NCBI GenBank assembly: GCA_035363095.1 | Contig: DAOSEK010000012.1 | Location: 1-30,365 of the forward strand | Direction: 5' to 3' | Length of the DNA stretch: 30,365 bases | From: DAOSEK01 sp035363095 | GTDB lineage: Archaea > Nanobdellota > Nanobdellia > Woesearchaeales > UBA119 | Shown: in pieces, positions 1 to 7,453 of the stretch | How the letters are laid out: the number at the start of each line of letters is the position of its first letter | Numbering within the stretch: position 1 is the stretch's first letter | Made by a program: the position numbers and the translations under genes | The notes under the pieces: generated by a model | Seen by the model: the letters and a program-made list of their open reading frames with translations, nothing else | What the model was told of the DNA's origin: nothing | Databases searched by the model: none

Positions 1-318
1 GTATGCTTTTTTTGAGAGTAATGCATATTCTTTATGCCGTGTGGTGTTTTTTATTTTTTCATTAATTGATTCTACAAAAGAGATGATATGTTGTTCTTTT
101 GAATCCGAAAATATTAATGGGTAGTGAATTGTAATCCCAATAGATTTTGAGAAGTTTTCTGTGGTATAAGCGCTCCAAATAAGATTTTGTTTTAAGAGTT
201 TCTTTGTGGTTTTTAATTCGGATTTAGATAGGTATAAGGAAAGTGATGAAAGCTCTTTTTTCTTTTTTTTTGACAAGGGTAGAATCATTTTTATTAGTTC
301 TATAAATGTGTGTTTCAT
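1..318 (-). CDS. hypothetical protein, 3' end outside window (partial)
   Basis: Reading the minus strand from the ATG at 318 gives 106 uninterrupted codons to the window edge, so this is the N-terminal part of a longer gene. The start is supported by a GGTGA ribosome binding site about six bases before the ATG. A strong TATA-like stretch (ATATATAAAA on the plus strand, 391-400) lies upstream and implies a leader of about 40 nt. The visible protein starts MKHTFIELIK, has a KKKKKE run near residue 20 and is rich in Lys, Ser and Leu, with predicted helices and no membrane segment. It might be a small DNA-binding or winged-helix type protein, but I recognise no family. Function unknown; that it is a real gene is fairly likely. 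Confidence 0.6.
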   Translation of the reverse strand, partial: MKHTFIELIKMILPLSKKKKKELSSLSLYLSKSELKTTKKLLKQNLIWSAYTTENFSKSIGITIHYPLIFSDSKEQHIISFVESINEKIKNTTRHKEYALLSKKAY

Positions 319-387
319 TGGTTTCACCTTTCTTATGGAATTTTTATTGAACACGCCTTTTTTTAATTGTCTTAATTAAAGGAATTG

Positions 388-400
388 ATTATATATAAAA
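388..400 (-). promoter_or_regulatory. TATA box for the minus-strand gene ending at 318
   Basis: On the minus strand this reads TTTTATATATAATC, a good match to the archaeal TATA element. It lies about 75 bases before the ATG at 318, so the transcript would carry a leader with the GGTGA ribosome binding site. No other gene occupies 319-507. Confidence 0.4.
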
Positions 401-507
401 TATTGCAAATGAAAGTGATTTAAAATTAAAAACAAGATTTGTTTGAATATATTGTAAAATCTCTTTATTTATGTCTTGTATTTGTTATTATAAAGGACTT
501 AATTTTT

Positions 508-805
508 GATTTCGTGAAATCCTCGCTCATTTTGCATACTTTGGTTAATAGAAAAGCATACCTCGTGTTTCAAAACGAGTACTCGGTACGCTTTTTTGTA
601 ATCAACAACCTCGCTTCAATACAGCGCATGCTTTTATATTACCAACATAACCCCCCTTTGGGATGAGGTTGTTGATTTCATGAAATCCTGATCATTTGTA
701 TACTATGGTCTTTCAAGCCAAAAGTTTGAATAGACGGATTCACATAACGTTTAACCTTGACTATTTGCGAGATATCTCGGAGCTTATGCCAAGGTTTTTC
801 ATTTT
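508..805 (+). repeat. Dispersed repeat copy R1 (compound copy with extra module)
   Basis: Three parts can be seen. A 38-bp 5' fragment (508-545) begins GATTTCGTGAAATC. A module of about 130 bp (546-673) follows, and then a full core element (674-805) that begins with the perfect palindrome GATTTCATGAAATC. The module carries a 13-bp inverted repeat, AATCAACAACCTC at 600-612 and its complement at 665-677. It also has an outer imperfect pair, AAAAGCATACC near 552 and GGTACGCTTTT near 585. The core ends with AACCTTG ... CAAGGTT, a stem enclosing the palindrome CGAGATATCTCG. Related cores lie at 3970, 5981, 7270, 29896 and, reversed, at 21537. A 75-codon open frame here (439-666) is probably fortuitous. 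Confidence 0.85.
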
Positions 806-834
806 GTGACTTATATGGGGTTCTTATTAGTTTT

Positions 835-2925
835 TTAGGTGTAAAAAATCAAGGTTTTGGGTATCCATGTTATTTTTGTATCGTTGTTTGATATTAAGTC
901 ATTATTGTTTTCAATTGGTTTTTTATCTGAAGATTCTTCTTGATCATAATTTATAGGTTTTGTTAAATCAGATGTTGGATAGAGCAACTTATAGCTTTCA
1001 TACTCCCAAACATCTACAATCCATTGTTTTTTGATTGTGTTAATTCCATCAGTTATATGCACAGTTATAAGTTTCTCTCCAGTTGTTGAAAATAAATAAT
1101 AAACTGAGGATGTGTCTGTTATTTTTTCGTTGTATTTTCCTAGTTCCCAGATATAGTATAGTTTATCTCCATCAGGGTCTTTTGCTTCAATAGAGAAGTT
1201 TATAGGGTTATCTATTAGGGTATCAAATACAGATTCTGGATTGAAATTTGAAATTAGGGGAGCTTGGTTTTTATCTGAAACTATTATGGATATTTCTTTT
1301 ATCAATTTTTCAGTTTGCTCATTGTTATTTTGTGATAATTTGTTGTGGTTAATTTCAAGAGTGATGTTGAAACTTCTTTGGGGCTCTTGTTTTGATGCGA
1401 TATTATAATCAGGGTCAAATATTAGATATTCCCCGGATATTTTTATGAATTCAGGTAGATCTGTTGAAGATATTTTTTGTATTTGAACCTTGTTACTTAG
1501 AACTGCTTTTATCTGGACTAGTTGACCTTCTTTTAGGTTAATAATTTTTGGTATGGCTATCTCTTCGATTGGTTTTTCATCTGGAGTTATTTTGATTTTT
1601 ATTAGTTGAGATGCTTCTTTTAATCCATCAGAAACTCTTAATTCATAGTTTGCATTTTTGCTAGGAGTGAAAGTTGTGCTTTTTTGCATTCTACCTTCTA
1701 AGTCGTATAATTGATAGTTTAAAAAATCGCCATCATAGTCTATTGCAGTTTTTGGGATGGAGATTTGATTTTTTGATTCTTTTGCATTAATTTCAAGTAT
1801 TTTTTCTGGGAATATGGGGGCTTGGTTTGTATCATAAATTGTGATTTGGGTTTTGGTTTTCTCTAAAAGATATTCAAATTCTATGTTGAAGGATTTTGAT
1901 GCAGGATAATCAATGCCCATGAATTGTATTAGTTTTGTGAAAAGATTCTTTTTTATTGTTCCATATCCTACGTCCCAGATTACAAATCCTTGTTCATAAC
2001 GTGCATTCTCAGGGAGGTTAGTAACTTTAACTTGGTTTGATAGATTTTTTGTATTTAGTGAATCTTTTATTGAGACTCCAAAGGCCAGGGTTTGACCTTC
2101 TTTACCAATTAATTTTTTAGGAGCTATGATTGAGTTCTTGGAGATCTGAGGATTTATTTCGATATAAATTGTTTTTTTGATTGTTTCATTTCCATTTTTG
2201 AGTGTGATGTTTGAAATGTATTCGCCTTTATCGTTTGTACTTGTTATCCAGATTCCGTAGTTATCAAATGGATCTGAGTAGATTATATCAAATCCATTGA
2301 ATGGATCAATTGTTTTAAGTGATATTATGTCTCCTTGAGTTGCTGTTATCATGTAGTCATATTTTGCGGAGAAATTATGTTTTGATTTTTCAAATGGGTT
2401 TCCTTGCCAGTATGATAACAAAGCAAAGATTACTGCTATTATTAAAACATAGATAATTATTTTTTTTAATGGATATTTTTTCTGATTTTTTGATGAGTTG
2501 TTATTAGCTGGTTCTTTGGTTGCTTTGGGTGTTGTTTCTTTAGCTGTTTCTTTAGTTGCTTCTTTAGCTACTTCTTTTGCGCTGTCTTTAGCTGGTTCTT
2601 TGGTTGCTTTGGGTGTTGTTTCTTTAGCTGTTTCTTTAGTTGCTTCTTTAGTGATGTCTTTAGCTGGTTCTTTGGTTGTTTTGGGTGTTGTTTCTTTAGC
2701 TGTTTCTTTAGTTGCTTCTTTTGGAAGTGAATTAATTTTTAAAGGAGTGGTTTTTTTATTTATGATTTTTTTTGTGCTTTTATAGGTCTCATTGTTTTCG
2801 TTGGTTTTAGAGATTTTTGAGTTGTGTGCAGTGTAATTTGTGCTATTTTTGCTTTCTAAATTTATTGATGAATTTGTTTTGATTCCTTCTTTTTTTCCTG
2901 AATCTAAATCTTTTTTTTCTTTCAT
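835..2925 (-). CDS. membrane-anchored surface protein with Ig/cadherin- and PKD-like domains
   Basis: The predicted protein has about 696 residues and three zones. The first ~150 residues are Lys/Thr/Glu/Ala-rich and hold three near-identical 24-28-residue repeats (KEATKETAKETTPK...), resembling LEA-type 11-mers and probably disordered in the cytoplasm. A single membrane segment follows (KKIIIYVLIIAVIFALLSYW). About 500 residues of beta-sandwich modules then lie outside the cell; two begin with NQAP and contain DYDGD or DPDGD, as in cadherin-like and PKD domains. It is probably a cell-surface adhesion or envelope protein. The start was chosen at the second ATG (2925), which has GGTGA six bases before it; an ATG at 2937 lies about 30 bases from a TTTAAAAC box and is the alternative. 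The next gene (3142-3912) encodes a smaller protein with a similar domain. Exact function unknown. Confidence 0.75.
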   Translation of the reverse strand: MKEKKDLDSGKKEGIKTNSSINLESKNSTNYTAHNSKISKTNENNETYKSTKKIINKKTTPLKINSLPKEATKETAKETTPKTTKEPAKDITKEATKETAKETTPKATKEPAKDSAKEVAKEATKETAKETTPKATKEPANNNSSKNQKKYPLKKIIIYVLIIAVIFALLSYWQGNPFEKSKHNFSAKYDYMITATQGDIISLKTIDPFNGFDIIYSDPFDNYGIWITSTNDKGEYISNITLKNGNETIKKTIYIEINPQISKNSIIAPKKLIGKEGQTLAFGVSIKDSLNTKNLSNQVKVTNLPENARYEQGFVIWDVGYGTIKKNLFTKLIQFMGIDYPASKSFNIEFEYLLEKTKTQITIYDTNQAPIFPEKILEINAKESKNQISIPKTAIDYDGDFLNYQLYDLEGRMQKSTTFTPSKNANYELRVSDGLKEASQLIKIKITPDEKPIEEIAIPKIINLKEGQLVQIKAVLSNKVQIQKISSTDLPEFIKISGEYLIFDPDYNIASKQEPQRSFNITLEINHNKLSQNNNEQTEKLIKEISIIVSDKNQAPLISNFNPESVFDTLIDNPINFSIEAKDPDGDKLYYIWELGKYNEKITDTSSVYYLFSTTGEKLITVHITDGINTIKKQWIVDVWEYESYKLLYPTSDLTKPINYDQEESSDKKPIENNNDLISNNDTKITWIPKTLIFYT
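2506..2722 (-). repeat. in-frame tandem repeat encoding the Lys/Thr/Ala-rich N-terminus
   Basis: Three nearly identical coding units start at 2506, 2590 and 2662, with spacings of 84 and 72 bp (28 and 24 codons). The plus strand of each begins AGCTGGTTCTTTGGTTG. The repeat is in frame with the surface-protein gene and gives KEATKETAKETTPK-type peptides. The high DNA identity suggests recent expansion by slippage or unequal recombination, so copy number may differ between strains. Confidence 0.85.
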
Positions 2926-3141
2926 TTTATTCACCATTTTTTGTTAGTATTGATTCTACTGATGTTTTAAAGGAAAATAGCCTTGGCAACGGAGACTTTT
3001 TCAATTGCTTTCAACATCCATTGGTTTTAACAGTCATTGGTTTTGGTACTTATATTCAAAATTGAGTTTATTTAATTTGAATTTGCGTTCTGAATTGGTT
3101 GATTTCATGAGGGTATTGGATTTGGGATATTAGTTAGTTGG

Positions 3142-3912
3142 TTAGTTAATGGAGTGGGTTAATTTTAAATCAAAGATTGATGGTTTTCGGATTACATTGA
3201 TTATGATTTTTGATTTGCTTACAGATTCATAGTCTGATGCATAGATTGTGATTGTGTGAACCCCTTCATCACCAAGTGTTGTGATGTAGTTATCTTTCTT
3301 ATCCCACCCTTCTACCCATACCTTGAGATAATCACTATCAAAATCATATACATAATAATCAAGATTTAGTGGTTCACCTACTTTTAATGTTATTGTTGAA
3401 GGTGAGATGATTATTGGAGAAAGGGATTGTGTAGAGATTTTGTTTTCTTCTAAGGGCAGTTGATTTGAGTTGTTTTTAATGATTTTATCTTTATCAGAGT
3501 AATTCAGGAAATATCGATTTTCAAATTCTTCAGATTTTATTTTTGGGTCATTTGTTGGGTCATTTATATAATTTAGAAGTTCATTTGTGTTTTCTGTATT
3601 TTTTGAGTTGTCCATATTAAAGACTATTCTTTGAATATCATCATAAATTGTTAAATTTCTCTGAGAATTTAATTCTCTTATTACACCTGAGACTAAGAAA
3701 TCTTCAGAAGATTTATTTGAATTACAACCTGTGAATATGGATAGTAAGATGGATAGTAAGAGAATGAAGAAAATAAGTTTAGTTAGTGATTTTGAATTAA
3801 GAATAAAATCTTTTGGGATGACTGTTTTTGGTTTTAATATTTGTTTTATTTTGTCAGAGATATTTTTCTTTTTATTAGTTATGCTCATTTTTGTCAGGGG
3901 TTTTGTTGTCAT
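3142..3912 (-). CDS. putative lipoprotein / membrane-anchored Ig-like domain protein
   Basis: The protein of about 256 residues starts MTTKPLTKMS. It has a basic ~45-residue head, a hydrophobic segment ending in LLSIFTGC (lipobox-like, so lipid attachment at that Cys is possible), a polar linker and one C-terminal beta-sandwich domain (about residues 165-245, with DFDSDYLKVWVEG and ending SKIIINVIRKP). It resembles the extracellular modules of the neighbouring larger surface protein, and the two may be related or act together in the envelope. The frame stays open to 4044, but the extra 44 codons read back into dispersed repeat R2. A TTTAAATA box centred about 27 bases before the ATG at 3912 fits a leaderless transcript from that start. 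A further ATG at 3888 is possible. Function unknown. Confidence 0.7.
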   Translation of the reverse strand: MTTKPLTKMSITNKKKNISDKIKQILKPKTVIPKDFILNSKSLTKLIFFILLLSILLSIFTGCNSNKSSEDFLVSGVIRELNSQRNLTIYDDIQRIVFNMDNSKNTENTNELLNYINDPTNDPKIKSEEFENRYFLNYSDKDKIIKNNSNQLPLEENKISTQSLSPIIISPSTITLKVGEPLNLDYYVYDFDSDYLKVWVEGWDKKDNYITTLGDEGVHTITIYASDYESVSKSKIIINVIRKPSIFDLKLTHSIN

Positions 3913-3969
3913 TATAAAATAACAAAACTGTTGTTTATTTAAAATTAACGATTTAGACAAATATAATTT

Positions 3970-4104
3970 GATTTCATGAAATCCTCGTTCATTTTGTATA
4001 CGTTGGTCTTGAGGCCTAAAGTTTGAAGAGACGGATTCACGCAAGCATTATCCTCGACTATTCACGAGATACATCGCCATTTATGCTAAAGGTTTTTCAT
4101 TTTT
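3970..4104 (+). repeat. Dispersed repeat copy R2
   Basis: A full core copy begins with the palindrome GATTTCATGAAATC at 3970-3983. It continues through TTTGTATACGTTGGTCTTG and AGTTTGAAGAGACGGATTCA, and ends TTTTTCATTTT. It lacks the extra module of R1 and R5. The 3' stem is ATCCTCG with AAAGGTT, weaker than in R1, R5 and R6. It lies upstream of the lipoprotein gene, in the opposite orientation. Confidence 0.8.
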
Positions 4105-4250
4105 TGACTTGGTCTTTTGTTATATCTCTGAGAGGGTCAAGGGGTGCAATGATGTTGATTGTGTGTACTCATAGTTGAAATTTTGTATATATTCAAATAT
4201 TTGATTGAGAAGTGAAGCAATGGACAAAAGATTAATTGAAAAGAGGAAGA

Positions 4251-4259
4251 TTTATATAA
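4251..4259 (+). promoter_or_regulatory. TATA box of the dut-pth2 cluster
   Basis: TTTATATAA with purines upstream (GAAGA) is a consensus archaeal TATA element. It predicts a start of transcription near 4280 and a leader of about 24 nt before the ATG at 4304. Confidence 0.6.
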
Positions 4260-4303
4260 GCTAATTTCTTGAGGAATAAAAAAGGCTTTTAGAGTTGATT
4301 TTT

Positions 4304-4693
4304 ATGGAGAAAGTACAGATTAAATTAAAGGGGAAGGATATTGATCTACCTGGTTATGATGATAAGGATGATATGGGAATTGATTTGAGGGCTAATGATG
4401 ATTATGAGATAAGACCTCAATGCTCTGCTGTAATAAGTACAGGTGTCTATGCACAAATCCCAAAGAATTGTATTGGACTTGTAGGTGATAGGCTGGGGAT
4501 TACCTCTAAATATGGGGTTTATTGCCTGCCTTTAACTATTAACTCTATGAGTTCAGATGAAGCGATTGTTCTTTTGTTTAACGCGGGTAAAGAAAGTTTT
4601 TATGTTGAGAAAGGTATGAGAGTAGGACAGCTTTTTATTCTTCCTGCATTGAAATCTGAGATTGAGATTGTTAGCTCTAAGAAGAAAAAATAG
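4304..4693 (+). CDS. dUTPase-like protein with altered active-site motifs
   Basis: The 129-residue protein has the length and order of a trimeric dUTP diphosphatase, which converts dUTP to dUMP and PPi. Motif 1 is clear (MGIDLRA, residues 24-30) and motif 4 is clear (GMRVGQLFILP, 104-114). Motif 2, normally PRSGLA, reads VGDRLGI (60-66). Motif 3, normally GxIDxxYxGE, reads LTINSMSSDE, with Asn for the catalytic Asp and no Tyr. The Gly-rich motif 5 is absent and the protein ends SSKKKK. It may be a divergent dUTPase, a binding-only relative, or a member of the DCD/DUT superfamily with another substrate. The ATG at 4304 is preferred over the in-frame TTG at 4295. It appears to be co-transcribed with pth2, 26 bases downstream. 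Confidence 0.75.
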   Translation: MEKVQIKLKGKDIDLPGYDDKDDMGIDLRANDDYEIRPQCSAVISTGVYAQIPKNCIGLVGDRLGITSKYGVYCLPLTINSMSSDEAIVLLFNAGKESFYVEKGMRVGQLFILPALKSEIEIVSSKKKK

Positions 4694-4719
4694 TGTTTTT
4701 ATGATTGAGAGGGATTTTG

Positions 4720-5073
4720 ATGGAGCTTAAACAGGCTTTGATTGTGAGAGCGGATTTAAAGATGGGCAAGGGAAAGGCTGCAGCACAGGTAAGTCATGCT
4801 AGTGTAGATTGCGTTTTGTCGCTTTTAAAAAAAGATAAAAGCCTTGTTGAAAAGTGGATTCATAGTGGGATGAAAAAGGTTGTTTTGAAAGTTTTTAGTT
4901 TAAATGAGTTAATAGAGCTTTTTAATGAGGCAAAAAGAGAAGGATTATGCGTGAAGATGATTACAGATGCTGGGAGAACACAACTCCCTGAAGGGACAAC
5001 GACGGTTTTAGGGATAGGTCCTGATTATGAGAATAAAATTGATAAGATTTGTTCTAAGTTAAAGATGTTTTAG
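4720..5073 (+). CDS. pth2: peptidyl-tRNA hydrolase, archaeal/eukaryotic type (Pth2)
   Basis: Pth2 releases tRNA from peptidyl-tRNA that has dropped off the ribosome. The 117-residue protein is complete and matches the family end to end: KQALIVRADLKMGKGKAAAQ with the GKxAAQ(V)xHA motif near residues 17-28, KKVVLKV in the middle, DAGRTQLPEGTTTVLGIGP near residues 83-101, and a short C-terminal helix ending KLKMF. The start is the ATG at 4720, preceded by GAGGG about six bases upstream; the in-frame TTG at 4705 is less likely because it lies upstream of that site. It follows the dUTPase-like gene closely and probably shares its promoter. Confidence 0.95.
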   Translation: MELKQALIVRADLKMGKGKAAAQVSHASVDCVLSLLKKDKSLVEKWIHSGMKKVVLKVFSLNELIELFNEAKREGLCVKMITDAGRTQLPEGTTTVLGIGPDYENKIDKICSKLKMF

Positions 5074-5194
5074 TTAGAACTATGGATATTGTTTGCAAGC
5101 GTGTTAAGATTATATATTGATTTTTAGGGGTTTTTGGATGTTGTGCTTTGAGAATCGAAATTTATAAAATTCAGGAGTTTAATTCAAATTTAAT

Positions 5195-5434
5195 ATGATT
5201 AAAAGGGGATGGCAAAGCCAAAGTAAGAAGGGAAGGGAGAGAACTTTTTTGCTGATTTTTAATGCAGTATTTTTGTATGTGTTTTTTGTGCTTTTTCTTG
5301 CGTCAATATATCTTTTTTTTGAGAAAATGGCCATTTTTAGCACAGGACTTAATAGCGATATTGAAAACTCTGTTTTAGGGTTTTTTTCATTTCTGGGAAT
5401 AATAAAGCAAGTTTATAATATTTATAAAGCGTAA
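5195..5434 (+). CDS. small membrane protein with two predicted transmembrane segments
   Basis: The 79-residue protein starts MIKRGWQSQSKKGRER, a basic head likely to stay inside the cell. A long hydrophobic segment follows (about 18-42, LLIFNAVFLYVFFVLFLASI), then a short loop and a second, weaker segment (about 58-72, VLGFFSFLGII). A TTTATAAAA box at 5161-5169, about 30 bases before the ATG, indicates its own leaderless or nearly leaderless transcript. I recognise no family. The composition is unlike a chance ORF, but with no homology in view the call rests on promoter, length and membrane pattern. Confidence 0.55.
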   Translation: MIKRGWQSQSKKGRERTFLLIFNAVFLYVFFVLFLASIYLFFEKMAIFSTGLNSDIENSVLGFFSFLGIIKQVYNIYKA

Positions 5435-5576
5435 TTAGGTTTTTTTTAAATTGGGAGAATTTTTGGTGGAAAATAGAGAGATTATTTTTGTTGTATTGCT
5501 TTTTATTTGTTAGTTAATTTAAAGATTAATTACACATTATAGGATATATGATCTTAGTAAACAATTAATTGGCGTG

Positions 5577-5700
5577 TAGCGAGGTTACACTTTAGCGAGG
5601 TTACACTTGATACTACTTAGTACAATACTCACAAAAGATATCTCTTCATGAACTAAATATAAATTTACACTTGAGACTAAGTTTTACACTTGAGACTAAG
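5577..5700 (+). repeat. short tandem repeats with a TTACACTT core upstream of eS17
   Basis: Two perfect 16-bp copies of TAGCGAGGTTACACTT abut at 5577-5592 and 5593-5608. Further on, TTTACACTTGAGACTAAG occurs at 5664-5681 and 5683-5700 (period 19). Isolated TTACAC-like pieces are scattered from about 5530. The stretch 5435-5758 otherwise holds no gene. The units resemble the 22-bp units upstream of polB (TTACACGCTTTGTTCTAA) and may belong to the same family, though the periods differ. Confidence 0.65.
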
Positions 5701-5758
5701 TAATACAAGCGCGATTTATTAGAAAGGTTTTTAAAGAGGATTTTTCTCCTCATTTGAT

Positions 5759-5953
5759 ATGGGAAGAATTAAGACTAAATACATTAAAAGAAAGACCAAG
5801 GAGTTATTGTCAAAGTATCCAGATTCCTTTGAGAAGGAATTTGATGGAAATAAGAATAGTTTGATGAGTATTTCTATAATTCCTTCAAAAAAGATTAGAA
5901 ATATTATTGCTGGATATGCTACAAGACTTGTTAAGAAATCAGAGGATTTATAA
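5759..5953 (+). CDS. rps17e: 30S ribosomal protein eS17
   Basis: The 64-residue protein matches archaeal S17e, a small-subunit protein shared with eukaryotes and absent from bacteria. Recognisable pieces are MGRIKTKYIKRKTKELLSKY at the start, then PDSFEKEFDGNK, and SKKIRNIIAGYATRLVKK at the end. Length is typical. A TTTTTAAAG box at 5728-5736 is centred about 27 bases before the ATG, so the transcript is probably leaderless. The small inverted repeat GAGGA/TCCTC (5736-5751) lies between box and start and could be an operator. No other ribosomal gene is adjacent. Confidence 0.93.
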   Translation: MGRIKTKYIKRKTKELLSKYPDSFEKEFDGNKNSLMSISIIPSKKIRNIIAGYATRLVKKSEDL

Positions 5954-5980
5954 TAGCATTCTTTGAATTAAGTATTTCTT

Positions 5981-6132
5981 GATTTCGTGAAATCTTCGCT
6001 TATTTTGCATGCTTTGATCTTTTGAGGTATGTAATAAAGAATGACGTAAGAAAATAAGAATTCACGAAATGATTATTCTCTAACTATTATACGAGATAGC
6101 TAAGATATTTATGATTGAAGGTTTTTAATTTT
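5981..6132 (+). repeat. Dispersed repeat copy R3 (diverged)
   Basis: It begins GATTTCGTGAAATC at 5981 and keeps CGCTTATTTTGCATGCTTTG, ACTATTATACGAGATA and a final GAAGGTTTTTAATTTT. The middle is rearranged relative to R1 and R6, and the 3' stem does not pair well, so this copy may be decayed. It fills the gap between eS17 and the NOG1-type gene. Confidence 0.65.
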
Positions 6133-6175
6133 TTTTCTATTTCGTTTCTTTGTTTGTTTTTCGGCAGATTTAAAT

Positions 6176-7201
6176 ATGCTTAGAGAGTATTCTTTTTTTA
6201 TGAAGAATTTGGATAGGATTGCACCTGTTGGAACATATCAAGAATATCTGGATAATGCGTTTTTGCATGCGAAAAAGAAGGTTAGATTTGATTTTGTTAA
6301 ATCTAGGGCTAGCGAGGATTATAAAGCTCAAAAAGAGATAGATATTAAGAGAATTGAGAAGATTACTGATTTTCTTTGCTCAAGCATCGATAGAATTATT
6401 AATTCCTTTCCAGAGATTTCGGTTGAGAACTTAACAGATTTTGAATTTAAGATTTTAGAATGCCTAATTGATGTTGATAAGTTTAAGAAATCTATTTATC
6501 AATTAGGACTTTCAAAGAGATATTTGGTTGAAAATAAAAGAGAATCTTTAAGGGAGATAAAGAAGTCTAAGGTTTTAAAGGTGATAAAAGCCCTCTCGAA
6601 AAGAGCGTATTCAAAGATTGCAGGGATTATGAAAAGGTTGAAAAGACCTTTGGAAGTGATTGAGTCTTCAAGAAAGATATTAAGGGTTTTTCCACCAATT
6701 GATGAGAATCTTTTTTCTGTATGTGTTGCAGGTTTTCCAAATGTTGGAAAATCCACACTTGTTAAAAAAATTACTGGATCAGATGTTAAGATTGCAGATT
6801 ATGCTTTTACAACAAAGGGACTTTTGATTGGATATATAGAACATAGGTTTCAAATTATTCAGATTATTGATACCCCTGGCACATTAAATAGGCCTAATAA
6901 GATGAATCTTATTGAAAAACAAGCAGATATTGTGATTTCTATGCTTCCTAAGTTGATAGTTTTTGTGTTTGATCCTACATTTTGTATAGATGAACAATTA
7001 AGACTTTTGAAAAAAACCATCTCTCTTAAAAAACCTATGATTATATATGTTAGTAAGACTGATTTGGTTGGGAATGAAGTATTTAATGATGTGAAGTGCA
7101 AGATTAAGGATAATTTTGAAGAACTGGATGTTTTTTTTGATTTTGAAAATATTAAGAATAGAATAATTAAGGAGTTCTCTAATAAATATAAGAAGTCATA
7201 A
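6176..7201 (+). CDS. NOG1-family GTPase (large ribosomal subunit assembly)
   Basis: The 341-residue protein has the NOG1/Obg-related layout. A helical N-terminal bundle (about 1-165) starts with LDRIAPVGTYQEYLDNAF, and a GTPase domain follows. G1 is AGFPNVGKST (about 185-194), the G2 region carries FTTKG, G3 is DTPG (about 230-233) and G4 is SKTD (about 295-298). NOG1 assists late steps of 60S/50S assembly, and archaeal members have this short form without the eukaryotic C-terminal extension. The ATG at 6176 is preceded by GATTTAAAT with no clear ribosome binding site; the ATG at 6200 (MKNLDR) is an alternative. It follows repeat R3 and is convergent with mscS across repeat R4. Confidence 0.9.
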   Translation: MLREYSFFMKNLDRIAPVGTYQEYLDNAFLHAKKKVRFDFVKSRASEDYKAQKEIDIKRIEKITDFLCSSIDRIINSFPEISVENLTDFEFKILECLIDVDKFKKSIYQLGLSKRYLVENKRESLREIKKSKVLKVIKALSKRAYSKIAGIMKRLKRPLEVIESSRKILRVFPPIDENLFSVCVAGFPNVGKSTLVKKITGSDVKIADYAFTTKGLLIGYIEHRFQIIQIIDTPGTLNRPNKMNLIEKQADIVISMLPKLIVFVFDPTFCIDEQLRLLKKTISLKKPMIIYVSKTDLVGNEVFNDVKCKIKDNFEELDVFFDFENIKNRIIKEFSNKYKKS

Positions 7202-7269
7202 GAAGAATAAGTATAATGCAGATTATCAGGGAGCAGGTTTATCTTTTTTGGGTGTTTGATTTTTGAATT

Positions 7270-7407
7270 GATTTCGTGAATTTTTCATGTTGCATACTTT
7301 GGGCTTGATCCCTAAAGTTTGAAGAGAGTGGTTCACTAGACGTTTAATCTTGAAACTATCTAGCAAGACCCATTTTAGCTTTTATTCTGAAGATTTTTAT
7401 ATTTTTC
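7270..7407 (+). repeat. Dispersed repeat copy R4 (diverged)
   Basis: It begins GATTTCGTGAA at 7270 and keeps TTGCATACTTTGGGCTTGAT and CCTAAAGTTTGAAGAG. It ends with AATCTT paired to AAGATT, where the stem base changes from C-G in other copies to T-A here on both sides. It sits between the ends of the convergent NOG1-type and mscS genes. Confidence 0.7.
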
Positions 7408-7453
7408 AAATCAAGAGTTCTTAAGAATTTAGAATTTAGTGATTTTGGTTAAG

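Noticed and set aside
439..666. 75-codon frame sharing a long peptide with a 96-codon frame at 21525-21815 on the other strand
   Set aside because: Both lie in copies of the dispersed repeat module; the shared peptide follows from the DNA identity, the frame runs through the inverted-repeat arms, and other repeat copies lack it.
2498..2785. 95-codon plus-strand frame within the surface-protein gene
   Set aside because: It is the antisense shadow of the Lys/Thr/Ala-rich coding repeat.
3913..4044. 44-codon N-terminal extension of the lipoprotein gene
   Set aside because: The extension reads backward through repeat R2, while a TATA box at the right distance supports the ATG at 3912.
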